From contig JAEWSH010000061.1 of the NCBI GenBank assembly GCA_023398375.1, forward strand, positions 1-64,000: a stretch of 64,000 nt of DNA, read 5' to 3'. Position numbers and translations under genes: made by a program. Positions 16,697 to 27,588 of the stretch are shown here, piece after piece. This DNA is from Bacillota bacterium. Lineage in GTDB: Bacteria > Bacillota > Clostridia > Lachnospirales > Lachnospiraceae. Below the pieces are notes generated by a model, which saw only the letters and a list, made by a program, of their open reading frames with translations, did not search any database and was not told the DNA's origin. Position 1 is the first letter of the stretch; the number at the start of each line of letters is the position of its first letter.

Positions 16697-17137
16697 ATGA
16701 TTGGTTCAATTCGATATGGTTCCGATATAGTTCTGAATTTCGGAGAATCTACTCAAAAAAATGCAGGTCGCCAATCTTCACCTGCTGCATGTGATACTTG
16801 TAAAAACCGCAAATATCAGGACGGTTCTGACGAGATGGTTTCTTTCAAATCTGCAGCGCATATCTCTCCTGAGGCTTCTGCCGGAAAAGTCAGAGCACAT
16901 GAAAAGGAACATGTTGCTAACGCTTATAAAAAGGCTTCGCAGAATAATGGGGAAGTAATATCCGCCAATGTATCACTAAAAACTGGCGTGTGCCCTGAAT
17001 GCGGACGGTCTTATATAGAAGGTGGTACTACAAGTACACAAATTAAATATTATAATGAAGAAAATCCTTATCAACAAGATAAGAAGACAACAGATGCCAT
17101 ATCATTAACCGGTATGAACGTGAATGTGGCATGCTAG
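16697..17137 (+). CDS. SprA-like putative metallopeptidase-related protein
   Basis: A 146-residue protein. It contains HEKEH (residues 68-72), an HExxH zinc-metallopeptidase-like motif in VRAHEKEHVANAY, and two CxxC pairs (C32/C35 and C99/C102). The segment from QDGSDEMVSFKSAAHISPE to HEKEHV resembles the SprA-related family. AGGAGG lies 7 bases before the ATG. No signal peptide is visible. Proteolytic activity is not established for this family; structural zinc binding is an alternative. Confidence 0.75.
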   Translation: MIGSIRYGSDIVLNFGESTQKNAGRQSSPAACDTCKNRKYQDGSDEMVSFKSAAHISPEASAGKVRAHEKEHVANAYKKASQNNGEVISANVSLKTGVCPECGRSYIEGGTTSTQIKYYNEENPYQQDKKTTDAISLTGMNVNVAC

Positions 17138-17173
17138 TGACAAAAATGATAAGAACAACAGGAGACGACATAC

Positions 17174-17950
17174 ATGAATACATTTAAAACCTCTTCGGAA
17201 TTGAAATCTAAAGCGAAGGGTCAATTACTAGGAAAATACGGAACGGTGATTCCTGCTTTTTTGGTTGTTGAAAGTATAGTATTTTTTATACAATTTTTAG
17301 CTTCCAGTATGATAGATATGAACACCCTATACGGAATGATTATTTACTATGCAGTAGCGTTTATCATGCAATTAATTGCAGCTATTTTTGCGCTTGGTGC
17401 CGCCAGGTTATACTTAAATATTACTTGTAACCGTCCTTATTCCATGAGTGATGTGTTTTATGGATTTACGCAATATCCGGATAAAGCTGTTAAAATACAA
17501 TTGATAATTTTAATCAAAGAATCGTTGTGTTTTGTTCCTGCTTTTATTCTTTATTTGATTTATACGTATACCCAGTCTGTAATTATAGTATTATTGATAT
17601 CCATAACCGGAATTATTGGCAGTGCTGGAGCATGCATCATAGCATTAACATACTCTCAGGCATACTACTTAATTTGGGATTTTCCCCATTATTCAGCAAA
17701 AGAAATTATGGCTATCAGTAAGACATTGACAAAAGGCTATCGCGGTAAATTATTTTATCTAGTAGTAAGTTTTATTCCACTCCTTTTGTTGTCTTTATTT
17801 ACATGCTGTATCGGATACCTATGGGTCATACCATATATAAATGCCACAAATGTTCAATTTTATTTGGAACTGATTCGTATTAAATCTGCACCTTCGTATA
17901 CTGCAGTACCTATAGAAAAAGGACAACCTTCAATAGATTTTACTATTTAA
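17174..17950 (+). CDS. DUF975 family integral membrane protein
   Basis: A 258-residue protein. The N-terminus TSSELKSKAKGQLLGKYG is characteristic of DUF975, whose members have five to six hydrophobic helices and a conserved middle segment (FYGFTQYPDKAVKIQL). The function is unknown. It is last in the plus-strand group and ends just before a strong hairpin shared with prfB. Confidence 0.88.
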   Translation: MNTFKTSSELKSKAKGQLLGKYGTVIPAFLVVESIVFFIQFLASSMIDMNTLYGMIIYYAVAFIMQLIAAIFALGAARLYLNITCNRPYSMSDVFYGFTQYPDKAVKIQLIILIKESLCFVPAFILYLIYTYTQSVIIVLLISITGIIGSAGACIIALTYSQAYYLIWDFPHYSAKEIMAISKTLTKGYRGKLFYLVVSFIPLLLLSLFTCCIGYLWVIPYINATNVQFYLELIRIKSAPSYTAVPIEKGQPSIDFTI

Positions 17951-17952
17951 TA

Positions 17953-17987
17953 AATGCCATAAGTCACAACTGACTTATGGCATTTTC
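17953..17987. terminator. bidirectional hairpin between the DUF975 gene and prfB
   Basis: A perfect 14-bp stem (AATGCCATAAGTCA with its complement) encloses a 4-base loop, with T/A-rich flanks. It sits between convergent genes and can serve both. Confidence 0.8.
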
Positions 17988-18003
17988 ATACTATACGCTT
18001 AAT

Positions 18004-19114
18004 TTATTTACCTGTGTTTTTCCATTTCAAGTATGCATTGATGAATATATCGATTGCACCATCCATCACAGCATCTACATTACCCGATTCCGCATTGGTC
18101 CTATGGTCCTTTACTAATGTATAAGGCTGCATTACATAAGAACGAATCTGATTTCCCCATCCGATTTCTTTAATTTCTCCACGAATGTCAGATAATTTTT
18201 CTGCATTTTCCTCCTGTTTCATTAAAAACAGTTTTGCCTTTAACATTTGCATAGCTTTATCTTTATTCATATGCTGGGAACGTTCATTCTGACATTGTAC
18301 TACAATCCCTGTTGGAAGATGTGTAATACGGATAGCAGAAGATGTTTTGTTAATATGCTGTCCACCGGCCCCACTGCTTCGATACGTATCAATACGAAGA
18401 TCATCCATGTTAATATCAACATCCAGATCTTCTTCGATATCCGGCATAACATCCAATGAAACAAACGAAGTCTGCCTTTTCCCTTGCGCGTTGAATGGCG
18501 AGATTCTAACAAGCCTGTGAACACCCTTTTCAGACTTCAGATATCCAAATGCATTTTCTCCATTCACCTGAAAGGTAATGGACTTAATACCAGCTTCATC
18601 TCCATCCAGAAAATCCAATACATCTACGGTAAAACCTTTTTTTTCCGCCCATCTTGTATACATGCGATACAGCATACTTGCCCAGTCACAGCTTTCCGTT
18701 CCGCCTGCACCTGCATTCAGCTTAAGGATGGCACCACACTTATCATATTCCCCTGATAACAGTGTACTGATACGAATCTCTTCATATTCAACGATGAAAG
18801 AATCCAGTTCACCTCTGATATCTTCCACCATGGAAACATCCTCTTCTTCATATCCCATCTGAATCAATGTCTCAATATCTTCGTACTGTCCTTCAAGATG
18901 CTGCACTGTTTCCACACTATTTTTGAGATCTTTCAACTGCTTCATTAACTTATTGGAACGTTCCGGGTCATTCCAGAATCCCGGTGCTTCCATCTCACGT
19001 TCTACTTCCTGAATGCGCTTTAACTTATTATCTAAGTCAAAGTGAATCCCTCACTTCCGCTAATGGAGTCTTGTATGTCTGAAGTTCTGTTTTCATTTGG
19101 TCTAATTCTACCAC
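18004..19114 (-). CDS. prfB: peptide chain release factor 2 (programmed +1 frameshift)
   Basis: RF2 releases peptides at UGA and UAA. A 25-codon first frame starts at GTG (19114, after AAGGTGG) and stops at an in-frame TGA (19037-19039). Decoding CTT-TGA-C with a +1 shift gives 15 codons that join the 329-residue main frame, for a total near 369. The main part has the GGQ motif in SSGAGGQHINKTSSA and the anticodon-like region. AGGG lies 8 bases before the TGA, matching the known autoregulatory signal: low RF2 favours frameshifting. It follows secA by 62 bases. Confidence 0.96.
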
Positions 19115-19142
19115 TTACGGTCACCACCTTTATTATTTGATA

Positions 19143-19171
19143 GGGAGAACGACAACATTTGCCGTTCTCCC
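19143..19171 (-). other. hairpin between secA and prfB
   Basis: GGGAGAACG pairs with CGTTCTCCC across an 11-base loop. No U-run follows, so full termination is unlikely; it may attenuate or stabilise the transcript. Confidence 0.5.
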
Positions 19172-19175
19172 GTTA

Positions 19176-21740
19176 TTATGAATTACGTCCGCAACATTGT
19201 TTATATTTCTTACCGCTTCCACATGGACACGGATCATTTGGATACACTTTTGTTTCTTTCCTAACCGGTGCTTTGGCAGCAGAATCATCTTTATTAGTTC
19301 CTGTTACTTTTGCAACCTGTTCTCTTTCCACTTTTTGTTCAATCTTAACATGGAATAATAAGCGGACTGTATCTTCACGGATATTATCTGTCATAGCACC
19401 GAACATCTCATAACCATTCATCTTATATTCCACCAATGGGTCTTTCTGTCCATATGCCTGCAGACCTATTCCCTGACGCAGCTGATCCATATCATCAATA
19501 TGATCCATCCACTTACGATCAATTACTTTCAGCAGGATAACTCGTTCCAATTCACGGATTGCTTCCGGCTCTGGAAATTCAGCTTCTTTACTTTCATACA
19601 ATTTTACAGCTTCTTCCTTCAATTGGTGTTTCAAACTGTTTTTTCTTCGTTTTTCAACTCTGCCTAAAATAACAGGCTCAATTGGAATCGCAGGTAACAA
19701 CAAGCTGTTCAATTCTTTCAAGTCCCAGTCTTCTGGTTCCATATCATCGCCAATGACAGTATCAACGACGCTTTCCACAATATCGGTAATCATTTTATAA
19801 ATAACATCACGCATACTTTCACCATCTAATACACGGCGTCTCTCTGCATAAATGATTTCACGCTGCTCATTCATGACCTGATCATATTCTAGCAGATTCT
19901 TTCTAATTCCGAAGTTATTGCTTTCGATTTTTTTCTGTGCTGTTTCAATCGCATTGGTCAACATCTTGTGTTCGATTTCCTGATTTTCAGGAATACCCAG
20001 AGTATTGAACATGGTAATCAAACGTTCCGAACCAAACAAGCGCATTAAATCATCTTCCAGCGAAATGTAGAATCTGGATTCACCTGGATCCCCCTGACGA
20101 CCTGAACGACCTCTTAACTGATTGTCAATACGTCTTGATTCGTGGCGCTCTGTACCTATAATTCTAAGACCGCCGGATGCTTTTGCCTGATCATCTAATT
20201 TAATATCAGTACCACGACCAGCCATATTAGTCGCGATCGTAACAGAACCGGAAAGCCCTGCGTCTGCGACAATTTCAGCTTCTAATTCATGAAATTTCGC
20301 ATTCAATACCTTATGTGGAATTCCACGCCTTGTTAACATACCACTAATTTCTTCTGAAGCCTCGATGGTTATCGTACCTACTAAAACTGGTTGCTTATTT
20401 GTGTAGGATTCTTCCACTGCCGCTATAATTGCATGTAATTTTTCTTTTTTGGTCTTATATACACAATCCTGCATATCTTTACGAACAACTGGTCTGTTCG
20501 TAGGAATTTCTATAACATCCATACCATAGATATCGCGGAATTCCTTTTCTTCTGTCAGTGCAGTACCTGTCATACCTGCTTTTTTATCAAATTTATTAAA
20601 GAAGTTCTGGAATGTAATATTCGCTAATGTCTTACTTTCTCTCTTAACTTTTACATGTTCTTTGGCTTCGATTGCCTGATGCAGACCGTCAGAATAACGA
20701 CGGCCCGGCATTATACGACCAGTAAATTCATCTACGATCAAAACCTGTTCTTCTTTCACAACATAGTCCTGATCTCTGAACATCAGGTTATGCGCACGCA
20801 ATGCTAATATTATATTATGCTGAATCTCCAGATTCTCTGCATCGGCCAAGTTCTCAATCTGAAAGAATCTCTCTACTTTGGCAACACCCTCTGCAGTCAG
20901 ATTCACTACTTTATCTTTCTCATTTACAATAAAATCTCCTGTCTCTTCCTGCACAACACCCATAATAGCATCAATCTTGGATAGATCTGCCATATCATCG
21001 CCACGTTTTAATTGTCTTGCAAGAATATCACAAGCCTCATACAATTTTGTAGATTTGCCGCTTTGACCAGATATGATAAGCGGGGTTCTTGCTTCATCAA
21101 TCAATACAGAATCGACCTCATCGATAATAGCATAATGTAAGTCCCTGAGAACTAATTGTTCTTTATAGATTACCATATTATCTCTCAAATAATCGAACCC
21201 TAACTCATTATTTGTAACATATGTAATGTCACAATTATATGCCACTCTGCGTTCTTCCGGTTTTAAGCTATTCAGAACAACACCTACTGTTAAACCGAGA
21301 AATTCATGTACTTGTCCCATCCATTCAGCATCACGCTTAGCCAGATAATCATTGACCGTAACAACAAGTACTCCTTTTCCTTCCAGTGCATTCAAATATG
21401 CTGGCAATGTAGATACTAATGTCTTACCTTCACCAGTTTTCATCTCTGCAATACGTCCCTGATGTAAAACAATGCCACCAATCAACTGTACCGGGTAGTG
21501 TTCCATGTTAAGTACTCTTCTTGCCGCTTCTCGAACCGTTGCAAATGCTTCTGGCAATAAACTGTCTAAGCTTTCACCATCTGCCACTCTCTTTTTATAT
21601 TCTACAGTTTTAGCCTTTAACGCTTCATCTGATAATTCCATCATAGATGGGCGCAAGGATTCAATCGTTTCTATTGTAGATTCAACTCTTCTTAGCTCTC
21701 GCGTACTATGTGTTCCAAATACTCTTTCAATAATATTCAT
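19176..21740 (-). CDS. secA: preprotein translocase ATPase SecA
   Basis: SecA drives Sec-dependent export at the membrane. Its 854 residues contain Walker [11 protein letters not shown] (about 99-108), the [19 protein letters not shown] helicase motif, the preprotein cross-linking domain, and [12 protein letters not shown]. The C-terminal zinc-binding tail [14 protein letters not shown] binds SecB or ribosomes. CAGGAG precedes the ATG. The secA-prfB order is conserved in Firmicutes. Confidence 0.98.
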   Translation of the reverse strand: MNIIERVFGTHSTRELRRVESTIETIESLRPSMMELSDEALKAKTVEYKKRVADGESLDSLLPEAFATVREAARRVLNMEHYPVQLIGGIVLHQGRIAEMKTGEGKTLVSTLPAYLNALEGKGVLVVTVNDYLAKRDAEWMGQVHEFLGLTVGVVLNSLKPEERRVAYNCDITYVTNNELGFDYLRDNMVIYKEQLVLRDLHYAIIDEVDSVLIDEARTPLIISGQSGKSTKLYEACDILARQLKRGDDMADLSKIDAIMGVVQEETGDFIVNEKDKVVNLTAEGVAKVERFFQIENLADAENLEIQHNIILALRAHNLMFRDQDYVVKEEQVLIVDEFTGRIMPGRRYSDGLHQAIEAKEHVKVKRESKTLANITFQNFFNKFDKKAGMTGTALTEEKEFRDIYGMDVIEIPTNRPVVRKDMQDCVYKTKKEKLHAIIAAVEESYTNKQPVLVGTITIEASEEISGMLTRRGIPHKVLNAKFHELEAEIVADAGLSGSVTIATNMAGRGTDIKLDDQAKASGGLRIIGTERHESRRIDNQLRGRSGRQGDPGESRFYISLEDDLMRLFGSERLITMFNTLGIPENQEIEHKMLTNAIETAQKKIESNNFGIRKNLLEYDQVMNEQREIIYAERRRVLDGESMRDVIYKMITDIVESVVDTVIGDDMEPEDWDLKELNSLLLPAIPIEPVILGRVEKRRKNSLKHQLKEEAVKLYESKEAEFPEPEAIRELERVILLKVIDRKWMDHIDDMDQLRQGIGLQAYGQKDPLVEYKMNGYEMFGAMTDNIREDTVRLLFHVKIEQKVEREQVAKVTGTNKDDSAAKAPVRKETKVYPNDPCPCGSGKKYKQCCGRNS

Positions 21741-21806
21741 TGCTGACTCCTGTTCATACTACAAAAGTGAGGGGAATATTCTATTTACCCCAAAAAACTA
21801 TCTTTT

Positions 21807-21835
21807 ATTGTAACAGAAATGTAATATTAATTCAA
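21807..21835 (-). promoter_or_regulatory. promoter of secA-prfB
   Basis: On the minus strand TTGAAT (21830-21835) and TACAAT (21807-21812) are separated by 17 bases, upstream of secA. Confidence 0.6.
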
Positions 21836-21879
21836 CTATTGCTTCATATATTTACCTGCCCATAACTTTCTCCTTGTTC

Positions 21880-21908
21880 TTGACCTTTAATATAAGAAGT
21901 GTTATTAT
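21880..21908 (+). promoter_or_regulatory. promoter of ptb-buk
   Basis: TTGACC (21880-21885) and TATTAT (21903-21908) have 17-base spacing, about 60 bases before ptb. No Rex-type operator was found in this region. Confidence 0.7.
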
Positions 21909-21967
21909 TTTAACGAATTAGTTCATAAATCATGGAAATAAAAAAATATACTAAGAGGTGTAATCAA

Positions 21968-22879
21968 ATGAGTAAAAGTTTTGACGATTTATTATCAAAA
22001 GTATCTGAATGTGACATGAAAACAGTTGCTGTTGCCGTTGCACAGGATGAAGCTGTATTGGAAGCTGTTAAAGCTGCGAAAGAACGTAACATAGCAAATG
22101 CAATTTTGGTTGGTGATAAGACTAAGATTGAAAAGGTTGCAAAAGAAATCAATATGGATCTTGCAGGTTTTAAAATCGTGGATGAGCCTGATGTGAAAGC
22201 TGCTACATTAAAAGCTGTTGAATTAGTGCATAATAAGAAAGCAGATATATTATTAAAAGGTCTTGTAGATTCTAAAACATTCTTAAAAAGTGTCTTGGAT
22301 AAAGAAGTTGGTCTTAGAACCGATCGAATGATGTCTCACGTTTGTGTATTTGAAATTGAAGGGATCGACCATTTACTTTTCTTTACCGACGTAGCCTTCA
22401 ATACTTATCCTACTCTCGAACAAAAAGTTAACATCATCAACAACACCGTTGAAATGGCAAAAGTATGTGGCATCGAAACACCAAAGGTAGCTCCTATCTG
22501 CGCCGTGGAAGTTGTTAATCCTAAAATGCCTCCGACAGTCGACGCTGATGAACTCACAAAAATGAACGAGCGCGGTGAAATCAAAGATTGTATCGTTTAT
22601 GGACCTCTGTCTATGGACCTGGCAATCTCAGAAGAAGCTGCTAAACATAAAGGTGGTGTGAAAAGCCCTGTGACTGGAAACGCAGATATCTTACTGTTCC
22701 CTAATATTGATGCCGGAAATATCACATATAAGTTACTGGTTGCCACCGCTAACGTTAAAAACGGCAACATTTTACTCGGAACTTCAGCTCCTGTTATCTT
22801 AACTTCCCGTTCTGACGGATTCGAAGTAAAAGTAAACTCTATCGCTCTCGCATCTGTTGTTGCAGGTAAAATTAATTAA
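21968..22879 (+). CDS. ptb: phosphate butyryltransferase
   Basis: Ptb converts butyryl-CoA and phosphate to butyryl phosphate. The start MSKSFDDLL was chosen because AGAGGTG precedes it, giving 303 residues, the usual length. Motifs include [16 protein letters not shown] near the C-terminus and [19 protein letters not shown], typical of the phosphotransacetylase/butyryltransferase fold. The neighbouring butyrate kinase 23 bases downstream supports butyryl rather than acetyl specificity. With bcd and the etf genes it completes a butyrate-forming route with ATP yield. Confidence 0.95.
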   Translation: MSKSFDDLLSKVSECDMKTVAVAVAQDEAVLEAVKAAKERNIANAILVGDKTKIEKVAKEINMDLAGFKIVDEPDVKAATLKAVELVHNKKADILLKGLVDSKTFLKSVLDKEVGLRTDRMMSHVCVFEIEGIDHLLFFTDVAFNTYPTLEQKVNIINNTVEMAKVCGIETPKVAPICAVEVVNPKMPPTVDADELTKMNERGEIKDCIVYGPLSMDLAISEEAAKHKGGVKSPVTGNADILLFPNIDAGNITYKLLVATANVKNGNILLGTSAPVILTSRSDGFEVKVNSIALASVVAGKIN

Positions 22880-22902
22880 TTCAAATCGAAAGGAAATCTA
22901 TC

Positions 22903-23979
22903 ATGTCAATTAAAAGTTTAATTATCAATCCAGGTTCTACCTCTACGAAAATTGGTGTATTTGAAGATGAAACATTATTATTTGAAGAAACACTAAGACA
23001 TTCTACTGAGGAAATTGCAAAGTATGCATCTATCGTAGATCAGAAAGATTTTAGAAAAAATATCATTATCAATTTATTGAAAGAAAAAAACTTCGATATA
23101 AAATCACTTAACGTAATTGTTGGACGCGGTGGAATGTTAAAGCCAATTCCCGGTGGTACTTATGCAGTGTCTGATGATTTATTAGAAGATCTCAAAATCG
23201 GTAAACAGGGACAACATGCCTCTAATTTAGGTGGTATCTTAGCACGTGAGATCGGTGATTCCATCGGTGTCCCTTCTTATATTGTAGATCCTGTCGTAGT
23301 TGATGAATTGGAAATCATCTCCAGATATTCAGGTGTACCTGAGTTACCTAGAGTCTCTGTTTTCCACGCTTTGAATCAAAAAGCTGTTGCTAAGAGATAT
23401 GCGAAAGAAACTGGAAAATTATATGACTCTCTCAACCTGATCGTTGTTCATATGGGTGGCGGTGTGTCTGTGGGCGCTCATAAAAATGGTCATGTAGTCG
23501 ACGTGTTTAATGCATTGGATGGCGATGGTGCATTCTCTCCTGAAAGAGCTGGCGGTGTACCAAGCGGAGCACTCGTTAAGATGTGTTTCAGCGGTAAATA
23601 TACCGAAAAAGAAGTGTACAGCAAATTAGTTGGTAAGGGTGGATTCACAGCGTATCTTGGAACAAATGATATGCGTGATGTTGAAAACAGAGTACTTGCA
23701 GGAGATCCAGAAGCTACTGAAGTACGTGATGCATTTGTACGCCAGATGGTCAGAAACATAGGTGCAATGGCCTGCGTTTTAAAAGGTAAGGTCGATCAAA
23801 TCATCATAACTGGTGGTATCGCTTACGATAACGGTGTTGTAATGGGACTTAGAGAATCTGCTGAATGGATTGCTCCATTTACCATTTATAAGGGTGAAGA
23901 TGAATTACTCGCTCTTGCTCAGGGTGCTCTTCGTATTATAAACGGAGAAGAAAAAGTAATGGTATACGGCGAAGTATAA
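22903..23979 (+). CDS. buk: butyrate kinase
   Basis: Buk transfers phosphate from butyryl phosphate to ADP. Its 358 residues contain the ASKHA motifs [13 protein letters not shown] (phosphate-1, about 8-20), [14 protein letters not shown] (about 182-195) and [13 protein letters not shown]. The ribosome binding site AAAGGAAATC precedes the ATG. It is probably cotranscribed with ptb and with the Cys-rich gene that follows. Branched-chain acyl phosphates may also be substrates, as in the family. Confidence 0.96.
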   Translation: MSIKSLIINPGSTSTKIGVFEDETLLFEETLRHSTEEIAKYASIVDQKDFRKNIIINLLKEKNFDIKSLNVIVGRGGMLKPIPGGTYAVSDDLLEDLKIGKQGQHASNLGGILAREIGDSIGVPSYIVDPVVVDELEIISRYSGVPELPRVSVFHALNQKAVAKRYAKETGKLYDSLNLIVVHMGGGVSVGAHKNGHVVDVFNALDGDGAFSPERAGGVPSGALVKMCFSGKYTEKEVYSKLVGKGGFTAYLGTNDMRDVENRVLAGDPEATEVRDAFVRQMVRNIGAMACVLKGKVDQIIITGGIAYDNGVVMGLRESAEWIAPFTIYKGEDELLALAQGALRIINGEEKVMVYGEV

Positions 23980-24003
23980 ATTACTGTATTTTAGGAGAAT
24001 GGC

Positions 24004-24408
24004 ATGAATAAGCAAAAATTAGCAATTGTAAATCATGATAAGGGATATAACTGCTGTCAGGCTGTCGCCTGTGCATTTGCCGATGAAATTGATATGGATG
24101 AAAAAATACTGTTTAAAGCCGGCGAAGGTTTCGGTCTTGGTATGGGATGCACTGAGTGTACCTGCGGTGCAATATCAGGAGCAATTATGGTGGCTGGTTT
24201 TAAGAATAGTACGGCAAACCTTGAAGGCGAAAAAAGTAAGGAAGCTACTTATCAATTATCCAAAGAAATTGTCCGGAAATTCGGAGATAAAAATGGCGCT
24301 TTACTTTGTAAGGATTTAAAAGGCACCGAGACCGGAAAGGTACTCCGTAGCTGCACTGGATGCATTGAAGATGCAGCTGCACTTGTTGAAGAGATTCTTG
24401 GTTTATAA
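24004..24408 (+). CDS. C_GCAxxG_C_C family redox protein
   Basis: A 134-residue protein with the conserved cysteines of the C_GCAxxG_C_C family: NCCQAV (near residue 17), GCTECTCGAISGA (about 50-62), LLCKDLKG and the terminal SCTGC. These Cys probably bind a metal or Fe-S cluster or cycle as thiols; no activity is known. AGGAG lies 8 bases before the ATG. It follows buk by 24 bases and ends at a strong terminator, so it may belong to the butyrate transcript. Confidence 0.88.
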   Translation: MNKQKLAIVNHDKGYNCCQAVACAFADEIDMDEKILFKAGEGFGLGMGCTECTCGAISGAIMVAGFKNSTANLEGEKSKEATYQLSKEIVRKFGDKNGALLCKDLKGTETGKVLRSCTGCIEDAAALVEEILGL

Positions 24409-24429
24409 GATTGATTTGGTATTTGATAT

Positions 24430-24472
24430 CAAAAAGCAAATGTAACAAAATCCAGTTACATTTGCTTTTTTC
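24430..24472 (+). terminator. intrinsic terminator of ptb-buk operon
   Basis: A perfect 12-bp stem AGCAAATGTAAC/GTTACATTTGCT is followed by six T. Confidence 0.93.
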
Positions 24473-24492
24473 TTTTAGTTTCTAATCGATGA

Positions 24493-25554
24493 CTATTTGG
24501 TCCAATTCATAATTTCACATATTGTATCGCCTAAATCTTCTGCTAACTTGATATGTGTCTTTAGGCTCGGATGCCCTTCTGCACCTATACCATCAGATTC
24601 TGATTGTAATTCAAACTGATGGGAATAAATGTTTTTGTCTGTTCTCCGCAGTTCTGTTACTTGCTTTTCAATTTCCGGAAATAGTTCCTGTCCCAGAACA
24701 CCCAGAACACAGAGTATCGATGCCCGCGGATTCTTGCTCCGGATATCTCTGATAAAATCCGCATATGATCTTCCAAAAGTATCTATTCTTTCTTGTATTC
24801 CTCTTGTATAACTCATATCATTCGTTCCAAGATTTACCACGATACAATCTGGCGTAAACCTCCCTGCATCCCATTTTTCATATGCACTAAGTCTCATTGC
24901 CTGTTCCAATGATTTATCGGTATATTGATAAAGATCAGGCATCAATGGATCCTCCAAAGGAGTATCCTCATCTTCAGGAATCCATGATGAAATAATTCCT
25001 ATTCCACTCCATGAAACAAGATGATAATCAGCCTCTAACTTTCTTCCTGTTCTGGCAGCGTAAGCAGTCCAAGGATTCTCCTGCATGGTATCAAATAAGT
25101 CTACTCCATTTAATCCTTCCACACCAAATCCACATGTAATAGAATCCCCGACGAATTCAATTTTTCTTAACTTTTCTTTGGTAGGACTGATCGGCAATTC
25201 ATTATCTGTTATAATTGCTTCAATTCCCACTTTATCAAAAGCTGCCTCAGACATTTTTACAAGCCTTATTGTAACATGTTGTTTTTCCTCACCTTCATAA
25301 AGGGTATAAGTATGCGTTCCGGGGTGCGGATTGAATCTTTTTACAGGCTCTGTATTTCCATTCAATACAACAGCCACCCAGGCTCTGTGTGCGCTATCAC
25401 CTTCAATATAGTCTGATCGAATCATTACTTCTGCCTTTATGCCCTCAAATTCAAATTCTATTGCCGAACAGGAATAACCCAGATACAAAATATCATTGCA
25501 GCTTTTTGTTCTTCCTATTATTCTGACATTCTTATCAACTGGCTTAAATCTCAT
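24493..25554 (-). CDS. SGNH/GDSL esterase, CE2-like
   Basis: A 353-residue protein with two domains. An N-terminal beta-sandwich (residues 1-125) resembles the CE2 jelly roll. The SGNH hydrolase domain has nucleophile Ser138 in VGDSITCG, a Gly in SWSGIG, NLGTND for the oxyanion hole, and His328 in GHPS. The Asp usually three residues before the His is absent, as in CE2 esterases that use a Ser-His dyad. It probably deacetylates carbohydrate esters. No signal peptide is visible, so it may act on imported sugars. GTTAGGAG precedes the ATG. Confidence 0.85.
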   Translation of the reverse strand: MRFKPVDKNVRIIGRTKSCNDILYLGYSCSAIEFEFEGIKAEVMIRSDYIEGDSAHRAWVAVVLNGNTEPVKRFNPHPGTHTYTLYEGEEKQHVTIRLVKMSEAAFDKVGIEAIITDNELPISPTKEKLRKIEFVGDSITCGFGVEGLNGVDLFDTMQENPWTAYAARTGRKLEADYHLVSWSGIGIISSWIPEDEDTPLEDPLMPDLYQYTDKSLEQAMRLSAYEKWDAGRFTPDCIVVNLGTNDMSYTRGIQERIDTFGRSYADFIRDIRSKNPRASILCVLGVLGQELFPEIEKQVTELRRTDKNIYSHQFELQSESDGIGAEGHPSLKTHIKLAEDLGDTICEIMNWTK

Positions 25555-25581
25555 CTTAAACTCCTAACCTAATAACGCGAT

Positions 25582-25619
25582 AATGAGTAGAAACCCCCAA
25601 AAGGGTGTTTCTACTCATT
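25582..25619 (-). other. stem-loop after the etfA operon
   Basis: A 13-bp stem AATGAGTAGAAAC/GTTTCTACTCATT lies between etfA and the SGNH gene. It has no U-run, so it may weaken read-through or stabilise a 3' end. A second, imperfect stem lies at about 25652-25685. Confidence 0.5.
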
Positions 25620-25698
25620 GATAACTTTAAGTGATAAACTAATACACATGGAAAGAGGTTCCGCTAATTAATTGCGAAAGCTCTCATATATCCCATAA

Positions 25699-26733
25699 TT
25701 ATCTAACTCTTGCTCTTAATTGTTCTGTTAACATCGGAACGATTACGTTAAGATCACCAACAATACCAATATCTGCTACTTCAAAGATAGGTGCTGATTC
25801 ATCTTTATTAATTGCAACGATAAAGTCTGATTCTTCCATACCAGCCAAATGTTGAATTGCTCCTGAAATACCTACAGCGAAATAGATATTCGGACGTACG
25901 GTTTTACCAGTCTGTCCCACCTGAAGATCCTTTGGTTTGTATCCAGCGTCAACAACTGCACGTGAACAGCTTACTGTTCCTCCTAATACTTCTGCAAGTT
26001 CATCTAACATCTTGAAGTTTTCTGCACAAACTCCACGTCCGCCTGATACCAGGATGTTAGCTTCCATAATATCTTCTGTCTCAGCAACGGATTTTACAAT
26101 GTCAAGGATTTGAACGTATTTATTATCTGGAGTAAATCCCGGATTAAATTCTTCGATTATTGCCTTTGTACCATCCACTTTATTACGTTTCTGCATAACA
26201 CCAGGACGAACAGTTGCCATTTGTGGACGGAATTCCGGACATGCAATTGTTGCGATTGTATTACCACCAAATGCCGGACGAGTCATTAACAACTGATTAT
26301 GTTTCTGTTCTTTACCTGGCATTGGATTGATTGGAAAATCACCGATGTCAAGTTGTGTACAGTCAGCTGTCAAACCTGTGTGAACTCTTGCTGATACACG
26401 AGGACCTAAATCGCGTCCAATTGCAGTTGCACCAACAAGGAAGATTTCCGGTTTGAATTTTTCAATTACAGATGCAAGTGCATGTGCATATGGCTCTGTT
26501 CTGTACTCTTTTAATTCTGGGTCATCTACAAGAATTACCTTATCTGCGCCATAAGCAGCTAACTCGTCTGCAAGTGCTTTCACATCGCTACCTACTAATA
26601 CTGCTGTTACTTCTGTTCCTAAGTCTTCCGCAAGGTCTTTTCCTTTGCCTACTAATTCTAAAGCAATACCGCTTAATTCATTATCAACCTGTTGTGCGAA
26701 GACAAATACGCCTTTATATTCTTCTAAATTCAT
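25699..26733 (-). CDS. etfA: electron transfer flavoprotein, alpha subunit
   Basis: EtfA pairs with EtfB and Bcd in electron bifurcation from NADH to crotonyl-CoA and ferredoxin. The start MNLEEYKGVFVF matches the usual clostridial N-terminus; upstream GTG codons were rejected. The C-terminal FAD-binding signature RAVVDAGYKPKDLQVGQTGKTVRP and YFAVGISGAIQHLAGM are present. The length is 344 residues. It is last in the butyryl-CoA operon. Confidence 0.96.
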   Translation of the reverse strand: MNLEEYKGVFVFAQQVDNELSGIALELVGKGKDLAEDLGTEVTAVLVGSDVKALADELAAYGADKVILVDDPELKEYRTEPYAHALASVIEKFKPEIFLVGATAIGRDLGPRVSARVHTGLTADCTQLDIGDFPINPMPGKEQKHNQLLMTRPAFGGNTIATIACPEFRPQMATVRPGVMQKRNKVDGTKAIIEEFNPGFTPDNKYVQILDIVKSVAETEDIMEANILVSGGRGVCAENFKMLDELAEVLGGTVSCSRAVVDAGYKPKDLQVGQTGKTVRPNIYFAVGISGAIQHLAGMEESDFIVAINKDESAPIFEVADIGIVGDLNVIVPMLTEQLRARVR

Positions 26734-26757
26734 TTTTTTCACCACACTTTTCTCTTA

Positions 26758-27540
26758 TTATATAATATGTTTTTCTGCTAATTTACTAACAAGATAAGAA
26801 ACGGAATCCTGCGGATCAAACTTAATTTGCTCGCCTTTTCCTTTTCTGACCTTATCAGATGCCTTTGCGATCTGAGTAGGAGAACCCTTTAAACCAAGGT
26901 CAGAGTCTAGAACATCAACAAGATTTGCTCTTCCCCAAACTGTAATTTCAGCTTTGCATGCATCAAAAATTCCACCCGGAGTCATGTAACGTGGATCATT
27001 CAGTTCAGCGAGTGCTGTAATCAGACAAGGCATTTTAGCTTTAACTACGTGATATCTGTCATCATATTGACGTTCAACGATTACACTGTCGCCTTCAATC
27101 TTAATGTTTTGTGCATAGGAAATTACCGGAATTCCTAAATGCTCTGAAATTTGTGGTCCTACTTGTGCAGTATCTCCATCGATAGCCTGACGGCCCGTAA
27201 TAATCAGATCATATTCTAAGTTGCGGATCGCTCCTGCAAGTGTCTGGGATGTAGCCCAAGTATCAGCTCCGCCTAAAACTCTATCCGTTACAAGGATTCC
27301 CTTGTCGGCTCCCATTGCAATAGCCTCACGAAGTACTTCTTCCGCTTTTGGAAGTCCCATTGTAAGAACTGTAACTTCTGCACCAAGTTGATCTTTTAAT
27401 CTAAGTGCCGCTTCAAGACCTGCTTTATCATCAGGGTTCATGATTGTAAGCATAGCACCTCTGTCAAGTGTACCGTCTGGGTTAAATTTAACGCCGCCCT
27501 TTGTGTCAGGTACCTGTTTAATACATACGACAATTTTCAT
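26758..27540 (-). CDS. etfB: electron transfer flavoprotein, beta subunit
   Basis: EtfB binds the second flavin or AMP of the Bcd-Etf bifurcating complex. The 260-residue protein begins MKIVVCIKQVPDTKG and has the family signature VIVERQYDDRYHVVKAKMPCLITAL. Its ribosome binding site is AAGGAG. It lies 24 bases before etfA and 48 bases after bcd. Confidence 0.96.
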   Translation of the reverse strand: MKIVVCIKQVPDTKGGVKFNPDGTLDRGAMLTIMNPDDKAGLEAALRLKDQLGAEVTVLTMGLPKAEEVLREAIAMGADKGILVTDRVLGGADTWATSQTLAGAIRNLEYDLIITGRQAIDGDTAQVGPQISEHLGIPVISYAQNIKIEGDSVIVERQYDDRYHVVKAKMPCLITALAELNDPRYMTPGGIFDACKAEITVWGRANLVDVLDSDLGLKGSPTQIAKASDKVRKGKGEQIKFDPQDSVSYLVSKLAEKHII

Positions 27541-27588
27541 TGTATTTTCGCTCCTTATATTTTTCTTAGTTTTATTAGCTTATCACGA

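Noticed and set aside
18994..19114. Broken prfB or sequencing error
   Set aside because: The CTT-TGA-C context with upstream AGGG is the known autoregulatory frameshift, so the gene is intact.
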